A stretch of DNA of 64,000 nt from Rhizobium sp. C1 (GTDB lineage: Bacteria > Pseudomonadota > Alphaproteobacteria > Rhizobiales > Rhizobiaceae). This document shows positions 38,987 through 47,011 of the stretch, piece by piece (the first letter of the stretch is position 1; each line of letters opens with the position of its first letter). The notes under the pieces were generated by a model, which saw only the letters and a list, made by a program, of their open reading frames with translations, was not told where the DNA came from and did not search any database. Made by a program: the position numbers and the translations under genes. Location of the stretch: contig NZ_JAJNCY010000001.1 in assembly GCF_021026335.1 (NCBI RefSeq), positions 496,001 to 560,000 on the forward strand. Reading direction: 5' to 3'.

Positions 38987-39378
38987 GGGCGGTGAAGATG
39001 ATCAGGCTTGAAGAATTGCGCACATTGCAGACCGATGAGGAATATCGGGCAGCGCTGAAGGCCGTGCGTCCCTATTTCGAGAACGAGCCTGATGAAGGGA
39101 CGCCCGCTGTCGCGCATTTCGATGCACTGGTCCTGCTGATTGAAGAATATGAGCGGCGGCACTTCGAAATTCCGCGGGCAAGTCCAGTCGATGTGATCAA
39201 GTCCGTGATGGCGGCGAACAATTACAGTCGAGCCGATCTCATTGAAGTCATCGGCTCCAAGTCCCGTGCGGCCGATCTTCTGAACGGTCGGCGGGATATC
39301 AATCTCGATCAGATCCGCAAGCTCAGCAAAGCGTGGGGCATTCCCGCCGGCGCGCTGGTGGGAGATCTGGCGGCCTAG
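38983..39378 (+). CDS. higA: HigA-like HTH antitoxin
   Basis: This 131-residue protein has an N-terminal toxin-binding part (IRLEELRTLQTDEEYRAALK, HFDALVLLIEEYERRHFEI) and a C-terminal XRE-type HTH (YSRADLIEVIGSKSRAADLLNGRRDINLDQIRKLSKAW, cited in part). This HTH-last layout is typical of antitoxins paired with PF09907 toxins. The GTG at 38983 overlaps the toxin stop; ATG 38998 is an alternative. Its TAG stop is formed by the first bases of the RIME-like repeat that follows. Confidence 0.88.
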   Translation: MRAVKMIRLEELRTLQTDEEYRAALKAVRPYFENEPDEGTPAVAHFDALVLLIEEYERRHFEIPRASPVDVIKSVMAANNYSRADLIEVIGSKSRAADLLNGRRDINLDQIRKLSKAWGIPAGALVGDLAA

Positions 39379-39480
39379 AGCGTTTCACCGTTTCATGGAA
39401 ACACTGAAACGCTCTATCTTTTTTTGTTTTTACGCAATTTCGGACGTAAAACCGGTTTCCACTTTTCCTGAAATTGCTCT
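39377..39480. repeat. RIME-like palindromic repeat copy 2, doubling as transcription terminator
   Basis: AGAGCGTTTCA (39377-39387) and TGAAACGCTCT (39405-39415) form an 11-bp stem, with a nested GTTTC/GAAAC pair. It is followed by ATCTTTTTTTGTTTTT, a good intrinsic terminator for higBA. The right part, ACGCAATTTCGGACGTAAAA and CCGGTTTCCACTTTTCCTG, matches the degenerate copy at 18450-18550 and recalls RIME1. Its outer TAG ends overlap the stop codons of higA and, on the minus strand, cobK. Confidence 0.85.
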
Positions 39481-40171
39481 AGCGCCCCACCATCACAACC
39501 GGCAATCCCATCGCCCTCGCGGCCACGATTTTGGCATAGGCCCCTTCGCCGCCCGAATTGCGGGCGACGATGTGGGTAATCGCATGTTCGCGGAACAGGG
39601 CAGCTTCCTCATCGGGGTCCGGGGATGGTTTCGCGGTGATGACGTCGTAGCTCCCGAAGGCGAGCGGGGTTTCCGGCGGGTCGATCATTCGGATGACGAA
39701 GTGGCAGCCGGTGCGGCCTGAGAAGGCGTCGAGATGTTGGCGGCCGAGCGCCAGGAGCACGCGGGCTTTCTCGGGCAGGGCGGCGGCAGCCTCTTCGAGT
39801 GTCGCGACCTCTATCCAGAGGTCGCCGGGCTGCTTTTGCCACGGTGCGCGGGTGCTGATGTCGAGCGGGACGGCCGCGAGCTCGCAGGCTTTGACGGCGT
39901 TTGCCGAAATGGTTTTTGCGAAGGGATGCGTGGCGTCGATGACGCGGGTGATGCCTTCGGCTTTGAGGTAGGCGGCGAGGCCTTCCGCGCCGCCGAAACC
40001 GCCGATGCGGAGCTTGCCTTCGACGGGTGCCGGTTCTTTCGTCCGTCCAGCAAGCGAGGTGGTGACGTCGCGGCCTTTGGACACGAGGTCTCGTGCCAGT
40101 TCGCCCGCTTCTTTCGTGCCGCCGAGGATCAGAATTTTTTCCGGCTTTTCGGGGGCTGAATCACTCGGCAT
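39479..40171 (-). CDS. cobK: Precorrin-6A reductase CobK (CbiJ)
   Basis: This NADPH-dependent reductase (230 aa) reduces precorrin-6A to 6B (or the cobalt form). The N-terminal nucleotide fold is ILILGGTKEAGELARDLVSK. VIDATHPFAKTISANAVKAC, LLALGRQHL and VARNSGGEGAYAKIVAARAMGLPVVMV (cited in part) are family motifs. ATG 40171 overlaps the cbiD end by 11 bases, so cbiD and cobK form a coupled pair. The TAG stop lies within the end of the RIME-like repeat. Confidence 0.95.
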   Translation of the reverse strand: MPSDSAPEKPEKILILGGTKEAGELARDLVSKGRDVTTSLAGRTKEPAPVEGKLRIGGFGGAEGLAAYLKAEGITRVIDATHPFAKTISANAVKACELAAVPLDISTRAPWQKQPGDLWIEVATLEEAAAALPEKARVLLALGRQHLDAFSGRTGCHFVIRMIDPPETPLAFGSYDVITAKPSPDPDEEAALFREHAITHIVARNSGGEGAYAKIVAARAMGLPVVMVGR

Positions 40172-41264
40172 GGGCGATGATGGTTCCCTGCCGGTCGGTG
40201 ATCAGGATGTCGATCTTCACCGGTGCTCCCCGCAAGGTCTCCGCCGCCTTTTCGCGCGCTTGCACGGCGATAAGGCTCGCGAGGTCGATGCCGTTTTCGC
40301 GAGTCAATTCCAGAACTTCCAGCGCGGTGTTGGCAGATTGAATCCGCTTTGCAAGCTCCTCGCCGCAGGCGGGAAGCAACGAGAGGTAGAAGTCCATATC
40401 CACCTGGCTGCGGCCGGAATGGAGGTCGAGCGCGCCTTGCGCCAGCTTCGTCATCTTGGCAAAGCCGCCCGCGATGGTGAGGCGCTCGACCGGGTGGGCG
40501 CGGAGATATTTGAGCAGCGCGCCGGCGAAGTCGCCCATGTCGATCAGCGCACCGAGCGGCAAGTGATGGAAATCTTGGCCCGCTTTCTCCGACGTCGAGC
40601 CGGTGGAGCCCAGAAGATGCGTCAGCCCTTCGGCGCGGGCGACATCGATACCGCGATGGATGGAATGTATCCAGGCGGCGCAGGAGAAGGGGTGCACGAT
40701 GCCGGTGGTGCCGAGGATCGAGAGGCCGCCGACAATGCCGAGGCGGGGGTTCCAGGTTTTCTCGGCCAGTGCCTGCCCACCCGGTATGGAAATGGTGATT
40801 TCCAGATCTGCGGGAAGGCCGGCCTCTTCGCAAAGCGCCAACGCTTCAGCCATCATCATGGAGCGCGGCACGGGGTTGATCGCCGGCTCACCAACCTCGA
40901 CTGGCAGGCCGGGCTTGGTGACGGTGCCGACGCCTTCGCCGGCGCGGAAGCGGATGCCGCTTTCAGGCGGGAGCGGGCGAATGGCCGCGACTACAGTCGC
41001 GCCGTGGGTGACGTCGGGGTCGTCGCCGGCGTCCTTGACGATGCCGGCCATGGCATAGCCATCGCCCAGCGTCTCGAAGGCGAGCGGGAAGGCTGGCGTT
41101 TCGCCGCGCGGCAGGGTGATTTCGACGGGGTCGGGGAATTCGCCGGTGATCAGTGCCGTCAGCGCCGCCTTCGTTGCTGCCGTTGCGCAGGCGCCGGTGG
41201 TCCAGCCCGTGCGCAAGGCGGCGTCCGGCTTGTCGATGCGGGCGGTTTCTGATGCTTCTGTCAT
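40161..41264 (-). CDS. cbiD: Cobalt-precorrin-5B C1-methyltransferase CbiD
   Basis: This 367-residue enzyme is CbiD of the oxygen-independent pathway, which methylates C-1 with SAM and replaces the unrelated CobF. Signatures are LRTGWTTGACATAATKAALT at the N-terminus, VTKPGLPVEVGEPAINPVPR, and ILGTTGIVHPFSCAAWIHSI. It is divergent from cobA across a 93-bp gap that must hold both promoters, and it is followed by cobK. Its presence beside CobN and CobO is notable, since CobN belongs to the late-cobalt pathway. Confidence 0.95.
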   Translation of the reverse strand: MTEASETARIDKPDAALRTGWTTGACATAATKAALTALITGEFPDPVEITLPRGETPAFPLAFETLGDGYAMAGIVKDAGDDPDVTHGATVVAAIRPLPPESGIRFRAGEGVGTVTKPGLPVEVGEPAINPVPRSMMMAEALALCEEAGLPADLEITISIPGGQALAEKTWNPRLGIVGGLSILGTTGIVHPFSCAAWIHSIHRGIDVARAEGLTHLLGSTGSTSEKAGQDFHHLPLGALIDMGDFAGALLKYLRAHPVERLTIAGGFAKMTKLAQGALDLHSGRSQVDMDFYLSLLPACGEELAKRIQSANTALEVLELTRENGIDLASLIAVQAREKAAETLRGAPVKIDILITDRQGTIIAHAE

Positions 41265-41357
41265 GGGTGCAAGTATAGGCGGGCGGTGGTGGGCAGGAAA
41301 GGCGTCGTTTCATTCCGCCGTTGCATTTTTTGAGCGCCGCTCATAGGACAGTAGAAC

Positions 41358-42197
41358 ATGGACATGCTTTTTTCGACATTGCCGCAGATCGAGAAAGGAA
41401 GCGTCTGGCTCGCAGGTGCGGGGCCGGGCGATCCGGGTTTGCTGACGCTGCTCGTCGCAAAGGCGCTGAGCGAGGCGGATGTCATCGTTTATGACGCGCT
41501 GGTCAATGACGAGTGCCTGAAGCTCGCGCGGCCCGATGCCCTTCTCGAATATGCCGGCAAGCGCGGAGGCAAGCCGTCCGTCAAACAACGCGATATCTCG
41601 CTGCGGCTGGTCGAACTGGCGCGCCAGGGGCATCGCGTGTTGCGGCTCAAGGGCGGCGATCCCTTCGTGTTCGGGCGCGGTGGCGAAGAGGCGCTGACGC
41701 TCGTTCAGCATGATATTCCGTTCCGTATCGTGCCGGGGATTACGGCCGGGATCGGCGGGCTAGCCTATGCCGGTATTCCGGTCACTCATCGCGAGATCAA
41801 TCATGCCGTGACATTTCTCACCGGTCACGATTCGTCCGGTATCGTACCGGACCGGATCGACTGGGAGGCGCTGGGGCGCGGGTCTCCGGTTCTCGTCATG
41901 TATATGGCGATGAAGCATATCGGACAGATTTCGGCGAATCTGATTGCTGCCGGGCGCTCGCCCGAAGAGCCGGTTGCCTTTGTCTGCAATGCGGCGACCC
42001 CTGAACAGCAGGTGCTGGAGACAGTGCTCGGTCGTGCCGAGGCTGATGTCGAAGCCTCTGGCCTGCAGCCGCCGGCAATCGTCGTCATCGGCGAGGTAGT
42101 CCGTTTCCGCAAGGGCATGGACTGGCTGGGCGCTCTCTCCGGGCGGCAGCTGACGACTGAGGGCCTGATGCCCGATTATCCGAAAGCGGCAGAATGA
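41358..42197 (+). CDS. cobA: Uroporphyrinogen-III C-methyltransferase CobA (SUMT)
   Basis: This SAM-dependent enzyme (279 aa) methylates uroporphyrinogen III at C-2 and C-7 to precorrin-2, the branch to B12 and siroheme. Motifs are VWLAGAGPGDPGLLTLLVAK, YAGKRGGKPSVKQRDI, LRLKGGDPFVFGRGGEEAL and PVTHREINHAVTFLTGHD. The single-domain length fits CobA rather than CysG. It is the first gene of cobA-cobB-cobC-cobD and overlaps cobB by 4 bases. Confidence 0.96.
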   Translation: MDMLFSTLPQIEKGSVWLAGAGPGDPGLLTLLVAKALSEADVIVYDALVNDECLKLARPDALLEYAGKRGGKPSVKQRDISLRLVELARQGHRVLRLKGGDPFVFGRGGEEALTLVQHDIPFRIVPGITAGIGGLAYAGIPVTHREINHAVTFLTGHDSSGIVPDRIDWEALGRGSPVLVMYMAMKHIGQISANLIAAGRSPEEPVAFVCNAATPEQQVLETVLGRAEADVEASGLQPPAIVVIGEVVRFRKGMDWLGALSGRQLTTEGLMPDYPKAAE

Positions 42198-43507
42198 GTG
42201 GATTGCTGATTGCTGCCCCTTCTTCCGGTTCCGGCAAGACGACCGTCACGCTCGGCCTGTTGCGCGCGCTGAAAAATGCCGGGCTCAAGATCGCGCCGGG
42301 CAAGGCAGGGCCGGATTATATCGACCCGGCCTTTCACACGGCGGCGTCGGGCGAAGTCTGCTTCAATTTTGATCCCTGGGGCATGCGGCCGGAGCTTCTG
42401 GCCGTCATGGCCGGCGGCCATGGTGGCGGGCGGCATTTTGTCGTCGAGGCCATGATGGGCCTGTTCGACGGCGCAAGCGACGGTTCGGGCTCTCCGGCGG
42501 ACCTCGCGGCACAACTCGATCTCTCGATCGTGCTGGTGATCGATTGCGCCCGCATGTCGCATTCCGTGGCGGCGCTGGCATCGGGCTACCGCGATTTCCG
42601 CAAGGATGTGCGGGTTGCCGGTGTCATTCTCAACCGGGTCGGCAGCGTGCGGCATGAGGCGATGCTGCGGGTTTCGCTGGAGCGGGTGGGCTTCACGATT
42701 CTCGGTGCGCTGCCGAGTGACGAGGCGCTGAAGCTGCCGGAGCGGCATCTCGGGCTCGTGCAGGCCACCGAGCATGAGGCGCTGGAAGACTTTATCGAGC
42801 ATGCGGCGGCGCGGGTCGAGAAACATTGCGATGTGCCGGCGCTGCTGAAGCTTGCGCGACGCGACGCGGCCGATGCGCTTGACGTGCCGGCGCTGTTGCC
42901 GCCGCTTGGGCAGCGCATTGCGGTGGCGCGCGACGCGGCCTTTGCCTTTTCCTATCCGCACCTCCTGCAGGGCTGGCGCGGCCAAGGGGCGGAGCTTTCC
43001 TTCTTCTCACCGCTTAACGGCGAAGCGCCGAACGGGCGGGCCGATGCGATCTATCTGCCGGGCGGTTATCCGGAGCTTCATGCGGGCCGCATTGCCGCCG
43101 CCGAGCCCTTCTTTGCCGGCATGCGGGACGCGGTGAAGCGCGGCGCGCTCGTCTATGGCGAATGCGGCGGCTATATGGTGCTCGGCGAGGCGCTGGTGGA
43201 TGCGGCGGGCGTGGTGCATGCCATGCTTGGCCTTCTGCCGGTGACGACCACGTTTGCAAAGCGGCAGCGGCATCTGGGCCTGCGCGTGGCCCGGCCGGCG
43301 GACGATTCGATCTTCCAGGCCCCGATGCGGGCGCATGAGTTTCACTATTCCACCATTGCGCAGGCCGGCAAGGCCGAGCCGCTGTTCCGAGCCGAGGATG
43401 CGCTGGGCGCCGATCTCGGGCCGATGGGCATGAAGCGCGGACGCGTCGCGGGATCCTATCTGCATCTGATCGATCTCGCCCCGGATATTGACGGGGATCG
43501 TTCATGA
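42194..43507 (+). CDS. cobB: Cobyrinic (hydrogenobyrinic) acid a,c-diamide synthase CobB (CbiA)
   Basis: This glutamine-dependent amidotransferase (437 aa) amidates the a and c side chains. The N-terminal ATPase has LIAAPSSGSGKTTVTLGLLR, with GKAGPDYIDPAFHTAA and VEAMMGLFDGASD following. The C-terminal glutaminase has its nucleophile Cys in VYGECGGYMVLGEAL and the catalytic His in GSYLHL. It overlaps cobA and cobC by 4 bases each. Confidence 0.96.
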   Translation: MSGLLIAAPSSGSGKTTVTLGLLRALKNAGLKIAPGKAGPDYIDPAFHTAASGEVCFNFDPWGMRPELLAVMAGGHGGGRHFVVEAMMGLFDGASDGSGSPADLAAQLDLSIVLVIDCARMSHSVAALASGYRDFRKDVRVAGVILNRVGSVRHEAMLRVSLERVGFTILGALPSDEALKLPERHLGLVQATEHEALEDFIEHAAARVEKHCDVPALLKLARRDAADALDVPALLPPLGQRIAVARDAAFAFSYPHLLQGWRGQGAELSFFSPLNGEAPNGRADAIYLPGGYPELHAGRIAAAEPFFAGMRDAVKRGALVYGECGGYMVLGEALVDAAGVVHAMLGLLPVTTTFAKRQRHLGLRVARPADDSIFQAPMRAHEFHYSTIAQAGKAEPLFRAEDALGADLGPMGMKRGRVAGSYLHLIDLAPDIDGDRS

Positions 43508-44502
43508 GCGGCATCTTTCACGGTGGCGGGATTGCCGCCGCGGCGCGCGCTTATGGCGGCGCGCCCGGGATCTGGCTCGATCTTTCGACCGGCATCAATC
43601 CGGTTCCTCCAGTGCTGCCCGCGATTGAGCCCAGGCTTTTTCACAGGCTGCCGGATGCCGATCTTCTTGAAGTGCTTCGCCGCGCTGCAGCCGAGTTCTA
43701 TGGCAGCGGCACGGTGCTGCCTGTCGCCGCGGCGGGTACGCAGCCGCTGATCCGTCTGCTGGCCCGGACCGGCGAAAAGGCGAGGGTGGCGATCGTCTCG
43801 CCGACCTATGGCGAATATCGCGCCGTCTTTGCTGAAGCAGGCTATGGCCTGGATGAAATCGCCGAACTGTCCGGCGTGACGCGCGCGCATCGCGTGGTCG
43901 TCGTGGTCAATCCCAACAATCCCGACGGGAGGCTCTATTCGCGCGCCGATCTTCTTGCGCTCTGCCTCGACCTCAGGCAGCAGGGCGCAACCCTGATCGT
44001 TGACGAGGCCTTCGGCGAAATGCATCCGGAGGCGAGCCTTGCGGGTGCCGTCGCGCATCAGCCGCATCTGGTGGTGCTGAAATCCTTCGGGAAGTTCTTC
44101 GGCTTTGCGGGCGTCAGGCTCTCCTTCGCCATTGCCGGCGAAGATCATGCGGCTGCGCTGGAGACAGGGCTTGGGCCATGGCCGGTGTCGGGACCAGCGA
44201 TGGCGATCGCGCGGCATTGTTTCGATCTTGATCGGGATGCGATCCGCCGGGATATTGAGACGCGGGCGCTTCAACTGGAGGACATTCTGTCGGCTGCGGG
44301 CCTGCGGGTCGCCGCCAATGCCGGACTTTTCCTGCTGATCGAGGAGCAGCAAGCGGCCGCGCTGCATGCGCATCTGTGCCGCCATGCCATCCTCACGCGG
44401 ATCTTTGATTATCGAAAGGACTGGATGCGCATCGGGCTGCCGGCTGATGCCGAGGGCCAGGAGCGCCTGCGGGCGGCGTTGCAGAACTGGAGCGAGCGAT
44501 GA
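43504..44502 (+). CDS. cobC: CobC, PLP-dependent threonine-phosphate decarboxylase-like protein
   Basis: This aminotransferase-fold protein (332 aa) acts with CobD in aminopropanol arm attachment, supplying (R)-1-amino-2-propanol phosphate from threonine phosphate in the CobD(Salmonella)-like reaction. ICN-type landmarks are WLDLSTGINPVPPVLP, VVNPNNPDGRLYSRADL, LIVDEAFGEMHPEASL and the PLP-lysine segment LKSFGKFFGFAGVRLSF. It overlaps cobB and cobD by 4 bases each, in the classical cobA-B-C-D order. Confidence 0.95.
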   Translation: MSGIFHGGGIAAAARAYGGAPGIWLDLSTGINPVPPVLPAIEPRLFHRLPDADLLEVLRRAAAEFYGSGTVLPVAAAGTQPLIRLLARTGEKARVAIVSPTYGEYRAVFAEAGYGLDEIAELSGVTRAHRVVVVVNPNNPDGRLYSRADLLALCLDLRQQGATLIVDEAFGEMHPEASLAGAVAHQPHLVVLKSFGKFFGFAGVRLSFAIAGEDHAAALETGLGPWPVSGPAMAIARHCFDLDRDAIRRDIETRALQLEDILSAAGLRVAANAGLFLLIEEQQAAALHAHLCRHAILTRIFDYRKDWMRIGLPADAEGQERLRAALQNWSER

Positions 44503-45479
44503 TCGCGTTTCGGCTGGCGTTTCTCTTTCTGGCGCTGCTGATCGACAAGGTGGTCGGCGATCCGCCGCGGCTTTGGGCGCGTGTGCCGCATCCCGTCGTA
44601 CTCTTCGGCAAGGCGGTCGGGGCGGCCGATCGGCGGCTGAACGTGGCGGGCCTTTCACCGGCGGCGGCGAAATCGCGCGGGGTCTTGGCGGCGGTAATGC
44701 TCACCCTTCTGGCGGTGGGCTGCGGCCTTCTTGCCTCGGCGCTGTTCTCGGGTCTCTGGCTGCTGGGAGCGGCGATGGAAATCGTCGTCGTCGCCATTCT
44801 GCTGGCGCAGAAGAGCCTGGCCGATCATGTCGGCGCGGTTTCCTTCGCGTTGCGGGAGGAGGGGCTGACGGGCGGGAGGCAGGCGGTGTCGATGATTGTC
44901 GGACGCGATCCGCAGACGCTGGACGGGCCTGCGGTCAGCCGCGCGGCCATCGAGAGCCTTGCGGAGAACTATTCCGATGGCGTCGTGGCTCCGGCCTTCT
45001 GGTATGTGTTCCTCGGTCTGCCGGGGATCTTTGCCTACAAGATGATCAATACGGCCGACTCGATGGTCGGCCACAAATCGGAAAAGTATCTCTATTTCGG
45101 CTGGGCTTCTGCGCGATGGGACGACCTCGTCAATCTTCTGCCGGCGCGCTTGTCCGTGCTGTTCATCGCGCTCGGCGCGTGGACGGCGGGGGGCTTCGCG
45201 GCGATGAAGCGCTCGCTGAAGATTGCGCTTGCCGATCATGGCAAACATCGCTCGCCCAATTCCGGCTGGCCCGAGGCGGCCATGGCGGGGGCCATCGATG
45301 TGCAACTGGCCGGACCGCGGGTCTATCACGGCGTCGTGGTGAACGAGGACATGCTGAATGTTGGCGGCTCCCGCAATGCCTCGCCACTGCATATCGATCG
45401 TGCCATCAAGGTCTTCGATCACGCCTGCAACTGGCTGGCTGGCGTAACGTGTGCACTCCTCGTGTTGCAACTTTCCTGA
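44499..45479 (+). CDS. cobD: Adenosylcobinamide-phosphate synthase CobD (CbiB)
   Basis: This integral membrane protein (326 aa) joins the aminopropanol arm to adenosylcobyric acid. The N-terminal FLALLIDKVVGDPPRLWARVPHPVVLFGK (cited in part) holds the conserved D-x-x-x-G-D-P motif. AIESLAENYSDGVVAPAFWY and YKMINTADSMVGHKSEKY are CbiB signatures, and NSGWPEAAMAGAI is the conserved cytoplasmic loop. There are about four to five membrane helices. It is the last gene of the cobA operon. Confidence 0.95.
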   Translation: MIAFRLAFLFLALLIDKVVGDPPRLWARVPHPVVLFGKAVGAADRRLNVAGLSPAAAKSRGVLAAVMLTLLAVGCGLLASALFSGLWLLGAAMEIVVVAILLAQKSLADHVGAVSFALREEGLTGGRQAVSMIVGRDPQTLDGPAVSRAAIESLAENYSDGVVAPAFWYVFLGLPGIFAYKMINTADSMVGHKSEKYLYFGWASARWDDLVNLLPARLSVLFIALGAWTAGGFAAMKRSLKIALADHGKHRSPNSGWPEAAMAGAIDVQLAGPRVYHGVVVNEDMLNVGGSRNASPLHIDRAIKVFDHACNWLAGVTCALLVLQLS

Positions 45480-45603
45480 TTCGATTGCGGCATTTTAACG
45501 ATGTGCAATAGTTTTTTTGGCAATATCTTTTAATCCACAGGAATTCGAATATCCTCATATATCAGCGGAGTTGGGACGCTCCGGTTCAACCTGGGGATTT
45601 TTC

Positions 45604-46035
45604 ATGAAAAGCTATATTCTTGCAGGCGCGGCTGTATTTGCCTCTTTCGCCATATCCGCGACCTCGTCGCACGCGTCAAGCCTTGTGGCGCAGGTCAATC
45701 TTTCGAAACAGACAATGACCATTACCGAGAACGGATCGGTCCGGTATCAGTGGAAGGTCTCGACGGCGCGTCGCGGCTATTCGACCCCGGTCGGCAATTA
45801 TTCCGCCAAGTCGCTGGATGCCAACCACCGGTCGCGCAAATACCACAATTCGCCGATGCCCTATTCCGTCTTCTTCAAGGGAGGCTATGCGGTGCATGGG
45901 ACCTATGAAGTGCGCAATCTGGGTCGTCCGGCCTCACATGGCTGTATCCGCCTGCATCCGGAAAATGCCGCGACCTTTTTCTCGCTGGTGAAGAATGCCG
46001 GCCTTTCCAACACGCGGATCGTCATTTCACAGTGA
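45604..46035 (+). CDS. L,D-transpeptidase (YkuD domain), secreted
   Basis: This 143-residue protein has a signal peptide (residues 1-25, SYILAGAAVFASFAISATSSHA) and a YkuD domain. The active-site motif is complete: His in YAVHGTYEVRNLG and the Cys in RPASHGCIRLHPENA. Such enzymes crosslink peptidoglycan at 3-3 positions or attach lipoproteins in the periplasm. It is at the short end for the family, with no substrate-binding repeat. ATG 45604 gives the signal peptide; the start at 45517 would bury it. It is convergent with fnrN. Confidence 0.9.
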   Translation: MKSYILAGAAVFASFAISATSSHASSLVAQVNLSKQTMTITENGSVRYQWKVSTARRGYSTPVGNYSAKSLDANHRSRKYHNSPMPYSVFFKGGYAVHGTYEVRNLGRPASHGCIRLHPENAATFFSLVKNAGLSNTRIVISQ

Positions 46036-46065
46036 TGCGGCGATAGTGTTGAGACGCCAGCGCCG

Positions 46066-46827
46066 TCAGTCGTTGCCGGCGGCGCGGCGAAGCCGTTCCA
46101 TGTCGGGGCAGGTGACATGGCGGTTGTTTTCGATGCGGATGATGCCTTCGTGGCGAAGCTTCGTCATCTGACGGCTGACGGTTTCGATCGTCAGCCCCAG
46201 AAAATCGGCGATATCGGCGCGGGTCAACGGAAGGTCGAAGCTGCGCTTGTCGGCGTTTTCCGGATCGATATGCATGGCGATCATGTGCAGGAAGCTGGCG
46301 ACCTTTTCCTGTGCGGTCTTGCGGCCAAGCGTCAGCATCCAGTCGCGCGCTTCGTCCAGTTCCTTCAGTGTCTGCTCGTGAATCTTATGCTCAAGCTCCG
46401 GCGTATCGGCAATCATGCGATCGATGATCGCCTTGGGCATGGAGCAGACTTCGATATCGACGGCGGCTTCGGCGGCGACCTGGCTTTCGCGCAGGAAGGG
46501 GCGGCCCATGAAGTCGGGGGCGAATTGCAGGCCGACGATCTGCTGACGGCCGTCAGCCATCATCTTCGAGAGTTTGACGACACCGCTCAGGATATTCGAA
46601 TAGGCATTCAGCTGCTCGCCCTGGCCGATCACTTCAGAACCACCCGTCACCTTGCGGCGCTTGGTGTGGCGGCTCAGCTCCGTCAGTTGTGACGGGGAGA
46701 GGGTGCCGCAAATTCCGCCGTGCCGTGCCTCGCAGGAAATGCAGACCGCCGGTATCTCCGAGTTATGAATGTCCTTGCGTTGCGGTTCCATCGAAGCCTT
46801 GGCCTGACTGAATTGAATGACTTGCAT
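46066..46827 (-). CDS. fnrN: FNR-type oxygen-sensing regulator FnrN/FnrL
   Basis: This is a 253-residue Crp/Fnr regulator. The N-terminal cysteines in AVCISCEARHGGICGTL (C-x2-C-x7-C), plus the Cys in DIEVCSMPKAI, make up the oxygen-labile [4Fe-4S] ligand set. The HTH recognition helix ETVSRQMTKLRHEG has the FNR-type E..SR residues, so it should bind TTGAT-N4-ATCAA. Three perfect boxes and one imperfect box lie in this window: upstream of hemN, ccoN and ccoG, plus the imperfect one before its own start, which suggests autoregulation. It is divergent from hemN. Confidence 0.94.
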   Translation of the reverse strand: MQVIQFSQAKASMEPQRKDIHNSEIPAVCISCEARHGGICGTLSPSQLTELSRHTKRRKVTGGSEVIGQGEQLNAYSNILSGVVKLSKMMADGRQQIVGLQFAPDFMGRPFLRESQVAAEAAVDIEVCSMPKAIIDRMIADTPELEHKIHEQTLKELDEARDWMLTLGRKTAQEKVASFLHMIAMHIDPENADKRSFDLPLTRADIADFLGLTIETVSRQMTKLRHEGIIRIENNRHVTCPDMERLRRAAGND

Positions 46828-46900
46828 TTCTCTCTTTACTCCCGACCTCTATCGGTGAGTCCCCCTGCCGTCTACGCAACGTTCGTCGGCCTTGCCATAG

Positions 46901-46914
46901 TTGGCAATCGTCAA
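46901..46914. promoter_or_regulatory. Imperfect FNR box in the fnrN-hemN gap
   Basis: TTGGC-AATC-GTCAA matches the FNR/FixK half sites at 9 of 10 positions in an inverted-repeat sense (TTGAC/GTCAA). It lies 74 bp upstream of the fnrN start and is a candidate autoregulatory site. Confidence 0.5.
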
Positions 46915-46949
46915 CGTTCGGAGTGTCGCAAAGATTTGACACCCTCTGT

Positions 46950-46963
46950 TTGATCAAGATCAA
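46950..46963. promoter_or_regulatory. FNR/FixK box upstream of hemN
   Basis: TTGAT-CAAG-ATCAA is a perfect anaerobox, 48 bp before the hemN ATG. This spacing fits an activator site for low-oxygen induction of hemN by FnrN. Confidence 0.9.
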
Positions 46964-47011
46964 GCACAGCGCGGATTTTTGCCTTTACTCAATTCCGGCA
47001 GGAGAACCAAG

